From: an uncultured bacterium
GTDB lineage: Bacteria; Actinomycetota; Actinomycetes; S36-B12
Length of the DNA stretch: 19,163 nucleotides
Assembly (NCBI GenBank): GCA_903940375.1
Contig: CAJAKT010000128.1
Location: 1 to 19,163 of the forward strand
Reading direction: 5' to 3'
The position numbers and the translations under genes are program-made. This document shows positions 13,670-19,163 of this stretch, piece by piece (within the stretch, counting starts at the first letter, position 1; each line of letters opens with the position of its first letter). The notes under the pieces are model-generated. The model ran no database searches. It saw only the letters and a list, made by a program, of their open reading frames with translations, and had not been told where the DNA came from.

Positions 13670-14830
13670 ATGGTCCTCGTGGCGCCCACCTGGGATGACG
13701 CATGGCGAGCCGCGCATGACGCGGGCCGAATGCTTCCGACCGTGGTTGTCCCCGTGGGTGATGCAGACCGACGGGTGCTGGCGGCGGACATTCGCGCCCG
13801 AACGCCCCTGCCGCCGCGGGATGCGTCCGCGATGGATGGCTGGGCGGTCTGTGGTGCGGGACCATGGCAGGTCGTCGGTGATGTGCTCGCCGGACAGGAT
13901 CGGCGGGAGGGGCTTCGGCCCGGTCAGGCGGCCGGGATCGCGACGGGTGCGGCGCTGCCGCCCGGTACATCGGGGGTGCTTCGTTCGGAACACGGAAGCC
14001 TCGATGCCGGTGGGCTCCTTCATGGAACGGTCGGCGAGGGGACCGACATCCGCCCCCAAGGTGAGGAGGCCGAGTTCGGCGAACTGCTGATTCCGGCGGG
14101 GACAGTGCTCACACCTGTGCACCTGGGACTCGCTGCGGCCGGTGGGCATGACGAACTCGAGGTTGTCCGAAGGCCGACGGTGGCGTTCCTGGTCTTCGGT
14201 GACGAGTTGCTTCACACGGGTCAGGCGCGTGACGGGAAGATCCGTGACAGCCTTGGTGCGCAGGTTCCGGCATGGCTCGAGCGGATGGGATTCGAGGTCG
14301 TGCGCGTCGCGTGGGTACCCGATAAGCGCGATGCCCATGTCCAGGCGCTCCTGGAGTGCGCGGATGCGGATGTGGTTGTCACCTCGGGTGGCACGGCGCA
14401 GGGTCCAGTCGACTTCCTGCGCATTGCCCTTGCCGACACCGAAGGTGAGCTGGTGATCGACACGGTCGAGGCTCGTCCGGGTTCCCCGATGGTCCTGGGC
14501 CAGTGGCCCGGTCAGCGTTGGCTGATCGGCCTGCCCGGCAATCCGCAGGCTGCCATCGTTGCGTTGCTGACACTCGGTGTGCCGCTGTTCGACGCGCTGA
14601 ACGGCCGCCCTCTCACCGAGCTCGACACGCGAAACATCTCCGCGGCAATCACGTCGAGGGGAAGTAGGACACGCCTGGTGCCCTGCACCGACAGGGCCGG
14701 TATTGCATCGCCTACGGACTTCATCGGCTCCGGGATGCTGCGTGGCCTTGCAGCCAGCACCGGTTTCGCGGTCGTGGCCGGAGGCCAGGGGAAGGTCGGA
14801 AGTACGGTGCGCTGGCTGCCGCTGCCGTAA
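13670..14830 (+). CDS. moeA: Molybdopterin molybdotransferase MoeA-like protein
   Basis: A 386-residue protein of the MoeA family, which inserts molybdate into adenylylated molybdopterin. SAMDGWAV (53-60) is the N-terminal MoeA signature. TSGGTAQGPVDF (238-249) is the MPT-binding motif, keeping the Asp of the usual SGG-x4-D-x-D end as Asp248. LPGNPQAA (288-295) is the conserved C-terminal-domain turn. The usual K-P-G-K-P motif reads RPGSP here (269-273), so both lysines are replaced, which may alter activity or mark a paralogue. AGGAGG at 13655-13660 lies 9 nt before the ATG. It is slightly shorter than typical (~410 aa). It converges with a 12-bp gap on the DUF6457 and mobA genes of the same pathway. 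Confidence 0.88.
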   Translation: MVLVAPTWDDAWRAAHDAGRMLPTVVVPVGDADRRVLAADIRARTPLPPRDASAMDGWAVCGAGPWQVVGDVLAGQDRREGLRPGQAAGIATGAALPPGTSGVLRSEHGSLDAGGLLHGTVGEGTDIRPQGEEAEFGELLIPAGTVLTPVHLGLAAAGGHDELEVVRRPTVAFLVFGDELLHTGQARDGKIRDSLGAQVPAWLERMGFEVVRVAWVPDKRDAHVQALLECADADVVVTSGGTAQGPVDFLRIALADTEGELVIDTVEARPGSPMVLGQWPGQRWLIGLPGNPQAAIVALLTLGVPLFDALNGRPLTELDTRNISAAITSRGSRTRLVPCTDRAGIASPTDFIGSGMLRGLAASTGFAVVAGGQGKVGSTVRWLPLP

Positions 14831-14842
14831 TGGGGACGCGGT

Positions 14843-15067
14843 CTACTCGGCCGCGGACCAGCCGTCAGCGAGTGCCTCAATCCGTCGACGTGCATCCTCC
14901 AGGTCGGCGCCGCCCGCGACAGCAATCCCGAGCAGGTAGGTCGTGACGGGTGCGGCCGGCCGGGCGACGCCATGTGCTGCGACGCGCGCGACGTCGAGGA
15001 TCGCATCGACATCGACAGCTGCGTCGATGCCCAATTCGGTTCGGACGGCGTCGATCCAGGTGTCCAT
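14843..15067 (-). CDS. DUF6457 domain-containing protein
   Basis: A 74-residue acidic, helical protein starting MDTWIDAVRTELGI, with ILDVARVAAHGVARPAAPVTTYLLGIAVAGG in the middle and an acidic helix EDARRRIEALADGW at the end. This is the DUF6457 pattern: a small protein found beside or fused to MobA in actinobacteria, so a role in molybdenum cofactor nucleotide attachment is inferred from context. GAGGAG (15081-15076) is 8 nt before the ATG at 15067 and only 5 nt before the adjacent GTG at 15070, so the ATG is the better start. It lies 37 bp after mobA on the same strand, probably one operon. Confidence 0.8.
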   Translation of the reverse strand: MDTWIDAVRTELGIDAAVDVDAILDVARVAAHGVARPAAPVTTYLLGIAVAGGADLEDARRRIEALADGWSAAE

Positions 15068-15104
15068 CACGGTTGCTCCTCGGTGTGGGTAGGTCGACGA
15101 GTGA

Positions 15105-15698
15105 TCACGGTACTGCTGGTGGCTCGTCCTGCGCGCGCGTCAGATCGTCCGGAGTGTCGATGTCGGCGAGCAACGCCGATTGCCGCGAATCGAGATGCCA
15201 CTCGTCGACGGCGGCGAGCGCAACGAGGATCCGCACGGCCTGTCCCTGCGGATCGCCGAGCTCATTGATCGTGCGCCGCAGAGCCGCGGTGCGCCATGCG
15301 CTGCAGAGCATCTGCTGACGGCCGTCGATGGTCACGGGGACGAGCGCATCGGCTGACAGCAGCGCGAACCGTTCCATCAGTTCCGTGATGATCGGCGCGC
15401 ACCACGGCATGTCGGTGGCGACGATGACGGCGTTCGACGTCGCTACTTCTGTCAGCGCTGCGGCGATTCCGGCGACGGGGCCACCACCCGCGGGTGACTC
15501 CTGGCGGAAGGTGACGGGCCTGCTTGTCGGTCGTTCGACCCCGGCAACAATCACCGGCATGTCCGCGGGGAGCCCCCCGAGGAGCCGATCGAGTGCCGAT
15601 GTGCCGTTGACGAGCAGCCCGGCTTTGTCAGCCCCGCCCAGCCGCTGACCAGCACCCCCGGCGAGGACGATGACGGACCAAAGGCGTGTCGGGTTCAC
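15105..15698 (-). CDS. mobA: Molybdenum cofactor guanylyltransferase MobA-like protein
   Basis: A 197-residue nucleotidyltransferase. It begins with VIVLAGGAGQRLGGADK (LAGG at 12-15, Lys25), the NTP-binding signature of MobA, and has the metal-binding Asp96 in ATDMPWCAP. MobA attaches GMP to molybdopterin to form MGD in the cytoplasm. The GTG at 15698 is chosen because family homology begins within 10 residues of it; the frame stays open far upstream only because it shadows the next gene. There is no strong ribosome binding site. It begins 23 bp after the stop of the secreted GH43-like gene on the same strand and is followed by the DUF6457 gene. Confidence 0.88.
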   Translation of the reverse strand: MNPTRLWSVIVLAGGAGQRLGGADKAGLLVNGTSALDRLLGGLPADMPVIVAGVERPTSRPVTFRQESPAGGGPVAGIAAALTEVATSNAVIVATDMPWCAPIITELMERFALLSADALVPVTIDGRQQMLCSAWRTAALRRTINELGDPQGQAVRILVALAAVDEWHLDSRQSALLADIDTPDDLTRAQDEPPAVP

Positions 15699-15721
15699 GG
15701 CTGCAGCCTGCCACCCGCACG

Positions 15722-16774
15722 TCAGGCGCGCTTCCAGACGAGGGAGCCCTTGACCTTCCGGCAGACGAGGGTCTTGCCCTGATAGGTGACCTTGGTGCCG
15801 GACTTCTTGCACGCTGTTCCAGGCTTGCCGACCTTGCTCGACGACGGGACGCTGCCCCGCGCCAGCGTCAGAATCCCGTTGGTGATGTGGGAATCGTCGT
15901 AGGCTCCCTGCGGCGCGTAGCCGTACCAGACACGAAGTCGGCCATTGATGAGATTGAGGTTCGGGTCGAAGGCGCTGACGCCGGCAGGGGCATAGAGGGG
16001 TGTCGATCGCAGGGTCCAGTCGATGCCGTCCGGTGAACTCATGATGTGCAGCTGCTGCGTTCCCCTGCCCATGTCGGACGACACCATCAGGTAGGTGCTG
16101 TCGGGCATCACGATGACGGACGGGTCGACGATGTCCTCGGTCGTCGGGTGGAGCCCGGTGATCGCCGTCCAGGAGAGGCCGTCCGGTGAGGTGGCCATGT
16201 GCACGCCGTGACCGCCGGTCATCGTGACGTAGTACATGAGGTAGCTGCCGTCGGGCTTGCGAACGATGTCGGGGACTCCGCAGCCGAGGTCGTCGAAGAG
16301 CGTCCCCGGCTGGGTGGTCCACGTGACCAGGTCCGTCGAGGTGGCGTAGTAGAGGGACTTGCGCTGCTGGGAGCACTGCACGGTTGACGCGACCCCTTGT
16401 GCAATCCCGCCGAAGTACATCCGGTAGTTCCCGGGACCGAGCTTGATGACGGTGGGGTCGAAGCCGCGGGGGAGGGTGGCTCCTGCGACCTCCGACCAGG
16501 TTGAACCGTCGGTGGAGGAGTACATCCGCATGTTCGGCACGGATGGTGCCCACATGTAGTACGTGCCGGTTTCGTCCTCGAAGTACACGTCCGGCGAGAC
16601 CCCGGGGGGTGAGGTCGGGTTCGGAGGCGTCGCCGCCAGCGTGGCGCCGGCGATGGTGCTCGCGTCAGCCGTGAGGAGGTCTGCGGCGCTGGAGGGCGGT
16701 GCGGTGAGGCCGATGAGCGACGCGGCGATGAGGCTCGCGAGCCCCGTGCGAACGAGTAGTCCTGTGCGTGCCAT
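15722..16774 (-). CDS. Secreted GH43-like five-bladed beta-propeller protein
   Basis: A 350-residue exported protein. A signal peptide with cleavage near SSA-30 is followed by repeated blades. Each blade pairs an acidic start with an aromatic strand: SPDVYFEDETGTYYMW, FDPTVIKLGPGNYRMYFGG, GVPDIVRKPDGSYLMYY, VDPSVIVMPDSTYLMVSS, FDPNLNLINGRLRVWYG. This is the layout of GH43/GH32-type enzymes, in which Asp/Asp/Glu act on arabinose- or xylose-type sugars, but a catalytic Glu cannot be assigned with confidence, so it may be non-enzymatic. The C-terminal ~37 residues (from KVGKPGTACKK) form a separate small motif with two Cys and a final Trp-Lys. AGGAGA lies 4 nt before the ATG at 16774. The in-frame extension to 17164 overlaps the FUSC gene and is a shadow. 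Confidence 0.8.
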   Translation of the reverse strand: MARTGLLVRTGLASLIAASLIGLTAPPSSAADLLTADASTIAGATLAATPPNPTSPPGVSPDVYFEDETGTYYMWAPSVPNMRMYSSTDGSTWSEVAGATLPRGFDPTVIKLGPGNYRMYFGGIAQGVASTVQCSQQRKSLYYATSTDLVTWTTQPGTLFDDLGCGVPDIVRKPDGSYLMYYVTMTGGHGVHMATSPDGLSWTAITGLHPTTEDIVDPSVIVMPDSTYLMVSSDMGRGTQQLHIMSSPDGIDWTLRSTPLYAPAGVSAFDPNLNLINGRLRVWYGYAPQGAYDDSHITNGILTLARGSVPSSSKVGKPGTACKKSGTKVTYQGKTLVCRKVKGSLVWKRA

Positions 16775-16818
16775 GGTCTCTCCTAGCTCGCGGGTCCGGA
16801 TTGCGACGGGCTGGACGC

Positions 16819-16846
16819 AGCGTAGGGAATGGCGCGAGGCTGTCGC
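16819..16846 (-). promoter_or_regulatory. Possible promoter of the GH43-like gene
   Basis: On the minus strand GCGACA (16846-16841; 4 of 6 matches to TTGACA) and TACGCT (16824-16819; TANNNT) are 16 nt apart, 44 nt before the ATG at 16774. The 113-bp gap to the upstream FUSC gene gives room for a promoter. It could also serve mobA and DUF6457, which follow closely. Confidence 0.35.
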
Positions 16847-16887
16847 GCGCTGATCCGCTCCTTTCCGCTGCCGAGAGTGACGGCCGG

Positions 16888-17973
16888 CTACTCGGTGGGT
16901 ACGCGCGCTGGGAACAGTGCGGTGCCCACGAGGCCCACCGCGAGCACGATGACCCCTGCGACGATGGTGTCCAGGATGCGGTTTCGGATCAGCATCTGGA
17001 TGGGCTGGCCGAGCAGGTCGAACAGTCCGAGCATGAAGATCGTGATGCCGATGACGGCGAGCGAGTAGTTCGCCCGGAGCAGCCACACGGAGATGAACGC
17101 TCCCATCGCGATGACGGCCGCCACTTCGTACCCGTGCAAATCGAGCACTGTGCCGACGAACCACATGGCGACTGCACCGAGAAGCGTGCCCGTGATCCTC
17201 GCCGCGACCTTGGTTACCGTGCCGTGGCGGTCAGGAAGCGTGACCCAGGCGATGACGATCGGTATCCAGTTGGCATGCGGGTGGAGGTCGCGCTGCTCGA
17301 TCACGACGCCGATGACGATGGCGGCGGTGAGTCGCATCGCGTGAAGACGGAAGAGATCGCGACGCGCCCAGTGTTCGCGCAGGCGGGCCGCGACGGATGG
17401 TCGGGGATCACGCCGCAGCATGTGTCGTGGCCGGGTCAGCAACGTGAAGACCACCGTGGCCAAGGTCTGGATGAGGGCTCCGATCGCCACCATTCCCGCG
17501 TTCCTCAGCACATCGGCGGTTGTCGCCACCGGAACGGAGAAGGCGTTGAAGATGACCAGCGTCAGCACTCCGATGATCGCCCCACGCGGCCCGAGCGAAG
17601 CGGCGTACCCGCAGGCGAAGGCGACCACTGCAGCGCACACGATCAGCACAGCTGCGTTGCCGGCCACCAACCCTCCGATTGAGGTGGCCAGCGTCAGCCA
17701 CATGGTGGTCCACAACATCGTCCGCCAGCGCTGCCCGACATGCTCGCCGGTGTCGGCGACGGCGGCGAAGAAGCCTCCCAACGCGAGGGGGATGGCATCG
17801 CGCAGGCTGCCGGACGCAACGGCGAACACGGTGATCGCGACGGTGACGACGGCAGACCTCAGCGCGATGCCGGGCAGCAGGCGTTCGCGGTCTATCCGGG
17901 TCAGTTCATGGACCCAGCCGTTCGGACCGATAAGGGAGAAGCCCGTGCCGCCGGACGGATGGGTCGCGTGCAT
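16888..17973 (-). CDS. FUSC family membrane protein (aromatic acid exporter-like)
   Basis: A 361-residue membrane protein made of two similar halves, each with about five hydrophobic segments. The first half runs from RSAVVTVAITVFAVASGS through ALGGFFAAVADTGEHVGQRWR. The second starts LHAMRLTAAIVIGVVIEQ and has the FUSC hallmark PIVIAWVTLPDRHGTVTKVAARITGTLLGAVA, whose basic/Gly segment before a membrane helix is typical of FusC/YccS/AaeB-type proteins. Family members are linked to export of aromatic acids or lipid-linked compounds; the substrate here is unknown. The ATG at 17973 is chosen; an in-frame GTG at 18006 would add 11 residues. Neither has a clear binding site. A strong hairpin 80 bp upstream separates it from the decayed genes to the right. 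Confidence 0.8.
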   Translation of the reverse strand: MHATHPSGGTGFSLIGPNGWVHELTRIDRERLLPGIALRSAVVTVAITVFAVASGSLRDAIPLALGGFFAAVADTGEHVGQRWRTMLWTTMWLTLATSIGGLVAGNAAVLIVCAAVVAFACGYAASLGPRGAIIGVLTLVIFNAFSVPVATTADVLRNAGMVAIGALIQTLATVVFTLLTRPRHMLRRDPRPSVAARLREHWARRDLFRLHAMRLTAAIVIGVVIEQRDLHPHANWIPIVIAWVTLPDRHGTVTKVAARITGTLLGAVAMWFVGTVLDLHGYEVAAVIAMGAFISVWLLRANYSLAVIGITIFMLGLFDLLGQPIQMLIRNRILDTIVAGVIVLAVGLVGTALFPARVPTE

Positions 17974-18054
17974 CGTGGCAGCCTGCCACAGGCAGCTGGT
18001 GCCCACGGCCCGTTCGCCGAGGCCGAAGGTGTCGCTGAGCCGGGTAGGAAGGGC

Positions 18055-18091
18055 AAGGCCCGGGCCACCGCATGCGGGTGTCCCGGGCCTT
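18055..18091. terminator. Strong hairpin, probable (bidirectional) terminator
   Basis: AAGGCCCGGG (18055-18064) and CCCGGGCCTT (18082-18091) pair perfectly, with an inner CACC/GGTG stem (18066-18069 with 18077-18080) around a GCATGCG loop. It lies 23 bp after the stop of the HepT remnant on the minus strand and 81 bp before the FUSC start. No T-run follows in either direction, as is common in GC-rich actinobacteria. Confidence 0.65.
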
Positions 18092-18114
18092 CATCAGGAT
18101 GTGATGGCGCCCTA

Positions 18115-18331
18115 TCAGATTGATGCGTCCCGGAGGGCTTGTGCGAGTTGATCGAGATAGTTCTCCACGATGTTGCGCAGACCAGCGATTGACGGCCAGA
18201 TTTCGCAGGATCGCATCGAAGGCCATGTTCGCGATCTCATGGTCGTCGCTGCCCAGGAAGATGCGATAGTCCCGGCATCGGTCGACAGCCGCCAGGATGT
18301 CGTCGAACCTCTCGTTCGATGAACGACTCAC
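18115..18331 (-). pseudogene. HepT-like toxin (DUF86/HEPN) remnant, frameshifted and internally deleted
   Basis: From the GTG at 18331, MSRSSNERFDDILAAVDRCRD matches the start of HepT-type HEPN toxins, followed by DDHEIANMAFDAILRNLAV. Then the frame shifts by +1, and the next frame reads IAGLRNIVENYLDQLAQALRDASI and stops at 18115-18117. Intact HepT proteins are ~110-120 residues and have ~25 residues between LRNLAVI and IAGLRN, then the catalytic R-N-x4-H-x-Y motif after AGL. Here both stretches are gone: the residue run goes straight from GLRNIV to ENYLDQL, so the toxic RNase motif has lost its His and Tyr. The MNT remnant lies directly upstream, its TGA overlapping this GTG (GTGA), the gene order of MntA-HepT pairs. 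Not functional. Confidence 0.72.
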
Positions 18332-18460
18332 ATGGCTACGGCGTGATCGATCTAGCCTGCATCCGCGCCGGCGTTCGCCTCGGCCACTCGGGCAACGGAT
18401 CCGAAGAGCCGTCGTCGCCCTCGTCGCCCGAACCTCAGCGGAGATGTCTGTCGTGGACAT
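18328..18460 (-). pseudogene. MNT-domain antitoxin (MntA-like nucleotidyltransferase) remnant
   Basis: On the minus strand the ATG at 18460 opens MSTTDISAEVRATRAT, a plausible MNT N-terminus. After a frame change comes RRRLFGSVARVAEANAGADAG, matching the L-F-G-S-x-A-R-G-E-A signature of minimal nucleotidyltransferases, but with an inserted Val-Ala and an in-frame TAG at 18354-18352. Past the stop the frame reads IDHAVAM and ends in the TGA that overlaps the HepT GTG. About 44 codons remain of the ~100 in an intact gene, so most of the domain, including the D-x-D catalytic pair, is gone. In intact pairs MntA AMPylates and silences HepT. Identification rests on the GSVAR motif plus the neighbouring HepT remnant. 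Confidence 0.6.
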
Positions 18461-18678
18461 GCCCGCGGGGTACTCCAGCAGCCAAAACTGCAAGGACTTC
18501 GTTGGGGTGAGTGACGGGACTTGAAGCGGTCCCTCCTTCTCAGGGAGCGAGAGGGAATACACCATTCGTAGGAGAACTGCGGGACCCAATCGCGCGAGGT
18601 GTGCTCCCGTGGGGAGCGCCCACAACGCCACACGGAGCGTGACGGGGCAGACCCCCGGACTACCCCCGGTTCGGGGAG
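18461..18678. other. Intergenic stretch without a recognisable gene
   Basis: Between the MNT remnant and the TetR-type gene I see no coherent coding. Small hairpins are present: CCCCG/CGGGG (18664-18668 with 18672-18676), just after the TetR stop on the minus strand, and GCTCCC/GGGAGC (18603-18608 with 18612-18617). Either could weakly end the TetR transcript. No tRNA, insertion sequence end or att-like direct repeat was seen. Confidence 0.5.
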
Positions 18679-19163
18679 TCACGAAGGCGTGCGCCTACGG
18701 CGGGTCTGGTGCTTGGCTGGTGCCTCCGCGATGAGGCCATCGATCAGCTGCGTCAGTGAGGTCGCGAATGCGATCTCGTTCTCCGCTTCAACGTCTGCCG
18801 TGCTGGCGAGTGCGGCGTTCAGGTCCTGATCGCCAGCGATGCGCATGCGCCTCAGTCGGCTGTCCAGGTGCGTGGGCTGGTTGGCGAAGTCGAACAGGGT
18901 CGATCCGACGACGAACGTCTCCAACTGCCGGTAGGCCCGCGACATCAGCGGCCCGCTGAGTCCCAAGGCCCGCAGCCACCCGAGGGTTAGCGTGGTGACT
19001 GCACTGGTTGCGGGCCCTTGGCTGGCGGCTTGGGTCATGATCTGGCTGAGGCACGGATGCTCCAGCGCCTGCGCCCGGAACCCCAGTGCCGAAGCCAACA
19101 GGGCTTCCCGGGGCTCCAGGTCGGGGGGCAACCGGTCGTAGATCTCGCCCAGCAGCCGCTCGC
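18679..19163 (-). CDS. TetR family regulator, C-terminal part (cut by window edge)
   Basis: The last 160 or so residues of a mostly helical protein; the N-terminus, with the expected helix-turn-helix, lies right of the window. The frame is open from 19161 and begins ERLLGEIYDRLPPDLEPREALLASALGFRAQALEHP. The middle has LTLGWLRALGLSGPLMSRAYRQLETFVVGSTLFDFA, the helix pair G-L-s-x4-x-A-y-r-x-L-x-x-F-V-x-G-x that is typical of the TetR C-terminal ligand-binding/dimer domain. The acidic part ENEIAFATSLTQLIDGLIAEAPA follows, with a basic tail KHQTRRRRTPS. The ligand and targets are unknown. The assignment rests on the C-terminal domain only, so it is family-level. Confidence 0.7.
   Translation of the reverse strand, partial: ERLLGEIYDRLPPDLEPREALLASALGFRAQALEHPCLSQIMTQAASQGPATSAVTTLTLGWLRALGLSGPLMSRAYRQLETFVVGSTLFDFANQPTHLDSRLRRMRIAGDQDLNAALASTADVEAENEIAFATSLTQLIDGLIAEAPAKHQTRRRRTPS

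Noticed and set aside
15105..16553. Apparent 482-codon fusion ending in MobA
   Set aside because: Only the last ~197 residues resemble a protein family; the upstream part is an out-of-frame read of the GH43-like gene. MobA starts at 15698.
15722..17164. Apparent 480-residue form of the GH43-like protein
   Set aside because: The extra N-terminal ~130 residues overlap the FUSC gene in another frame and have no family signal; the signal peptide and ribosome site place the start at 16774.
16768..17682. 304-codon plus-strand open frame opposite the FUSC gene
   Set aside because: Composition is Asp/Arg/His/Gln-rich with no hydrophobic or family pattern, and it is antisense to a clear membrane protein.
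17906..18682. 258-codon minus-strand open frame over the toxin-antitoxin remnant
   Set aside because: It joins unrelated stretches and only residues within 18115-18331 resemble HepT, after which the frame departs from the homologous one. It is not one gene.

Overview
The window is about 19 kb of GC-rich DNA with strong G/C third-position bias. Its gene content points to an actinobacterium: a DUF3618 protein next to a GroES-like protein, a CysO-like sulfur carrier, a DUF6457 protein beside MobA, and several likely leaderless genes with a TANNNT box 6-8 nt before the start codon. I cannot place it to genus. It reads as ordinary chromosome with one decayed accessory patch near the right end.

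Layout. (a) 1-2307: metal ABC importer of the Zn/Mn (ABC-3) type: binding protein (5' end cut off), ATPase, permease. (b) 2319-3882: DUF3618 protein, GroES-like protein and a sulfotransferase, tightly packed. (c) 3883-4207: intergenic, with a palindromic repeat, a 33-nt imperfect direct repeat and a SAM-I riboswitch. (d) 4208-5739: threonine-synthase-family PLP enzyme overlapping a CysO/MoaD/ThiS-type sulfur carrier that ends in Gly-Gly. (e) 5740-5910: second copy of the palindromic repeat, then tRNA-Lys(CUU) on the minus strand with its own terminator and promoter. (f) 5979-7458: an unrecognised 129-aa protein, and a divergent inositol 2-dehydrogenase-like oxidoreductase. (g) 7459-11030: secreted SGNH hydrolase, a small membrane protein, and a glycoside-hydrolase-like lipoprotein. 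(h) 11059-13556: single-domain response regulator and membrane hybrid-less histidine kinase, overlapping by 1 nt. (i) 13670-15698: molybdenum cofactor genes (moeA facing a DUF6457 gene and mobA). (j) 15722-17973: secreted GH43-like beta-propeller protein and a FUSC-type membrane protein. (k) 17974-19163: strong hairpin, a decayed MNT/HepT toxin-antitoxin pair, and the C-terminal part of a TetR-type regulator cut by the window edge.

The most interesting unit is (c)-(d). A SAM-sensing leader controls a PLP enzyme of the threonine synthase family that is co-translated with a sulfur carrier resembling mycobacterial CysO. SAM control makes little sense for threonine alone. It fits a role in making homocysteine/methionine, with a carrier thiocarboxylate as sulfur donor and O-phosphohomoserine as acceptor. 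The second notable item is the toxin-antitoxin remnant: pieces of both MNT and HepT are recognisable in different frames, with the catalytic HepT motif deleted.
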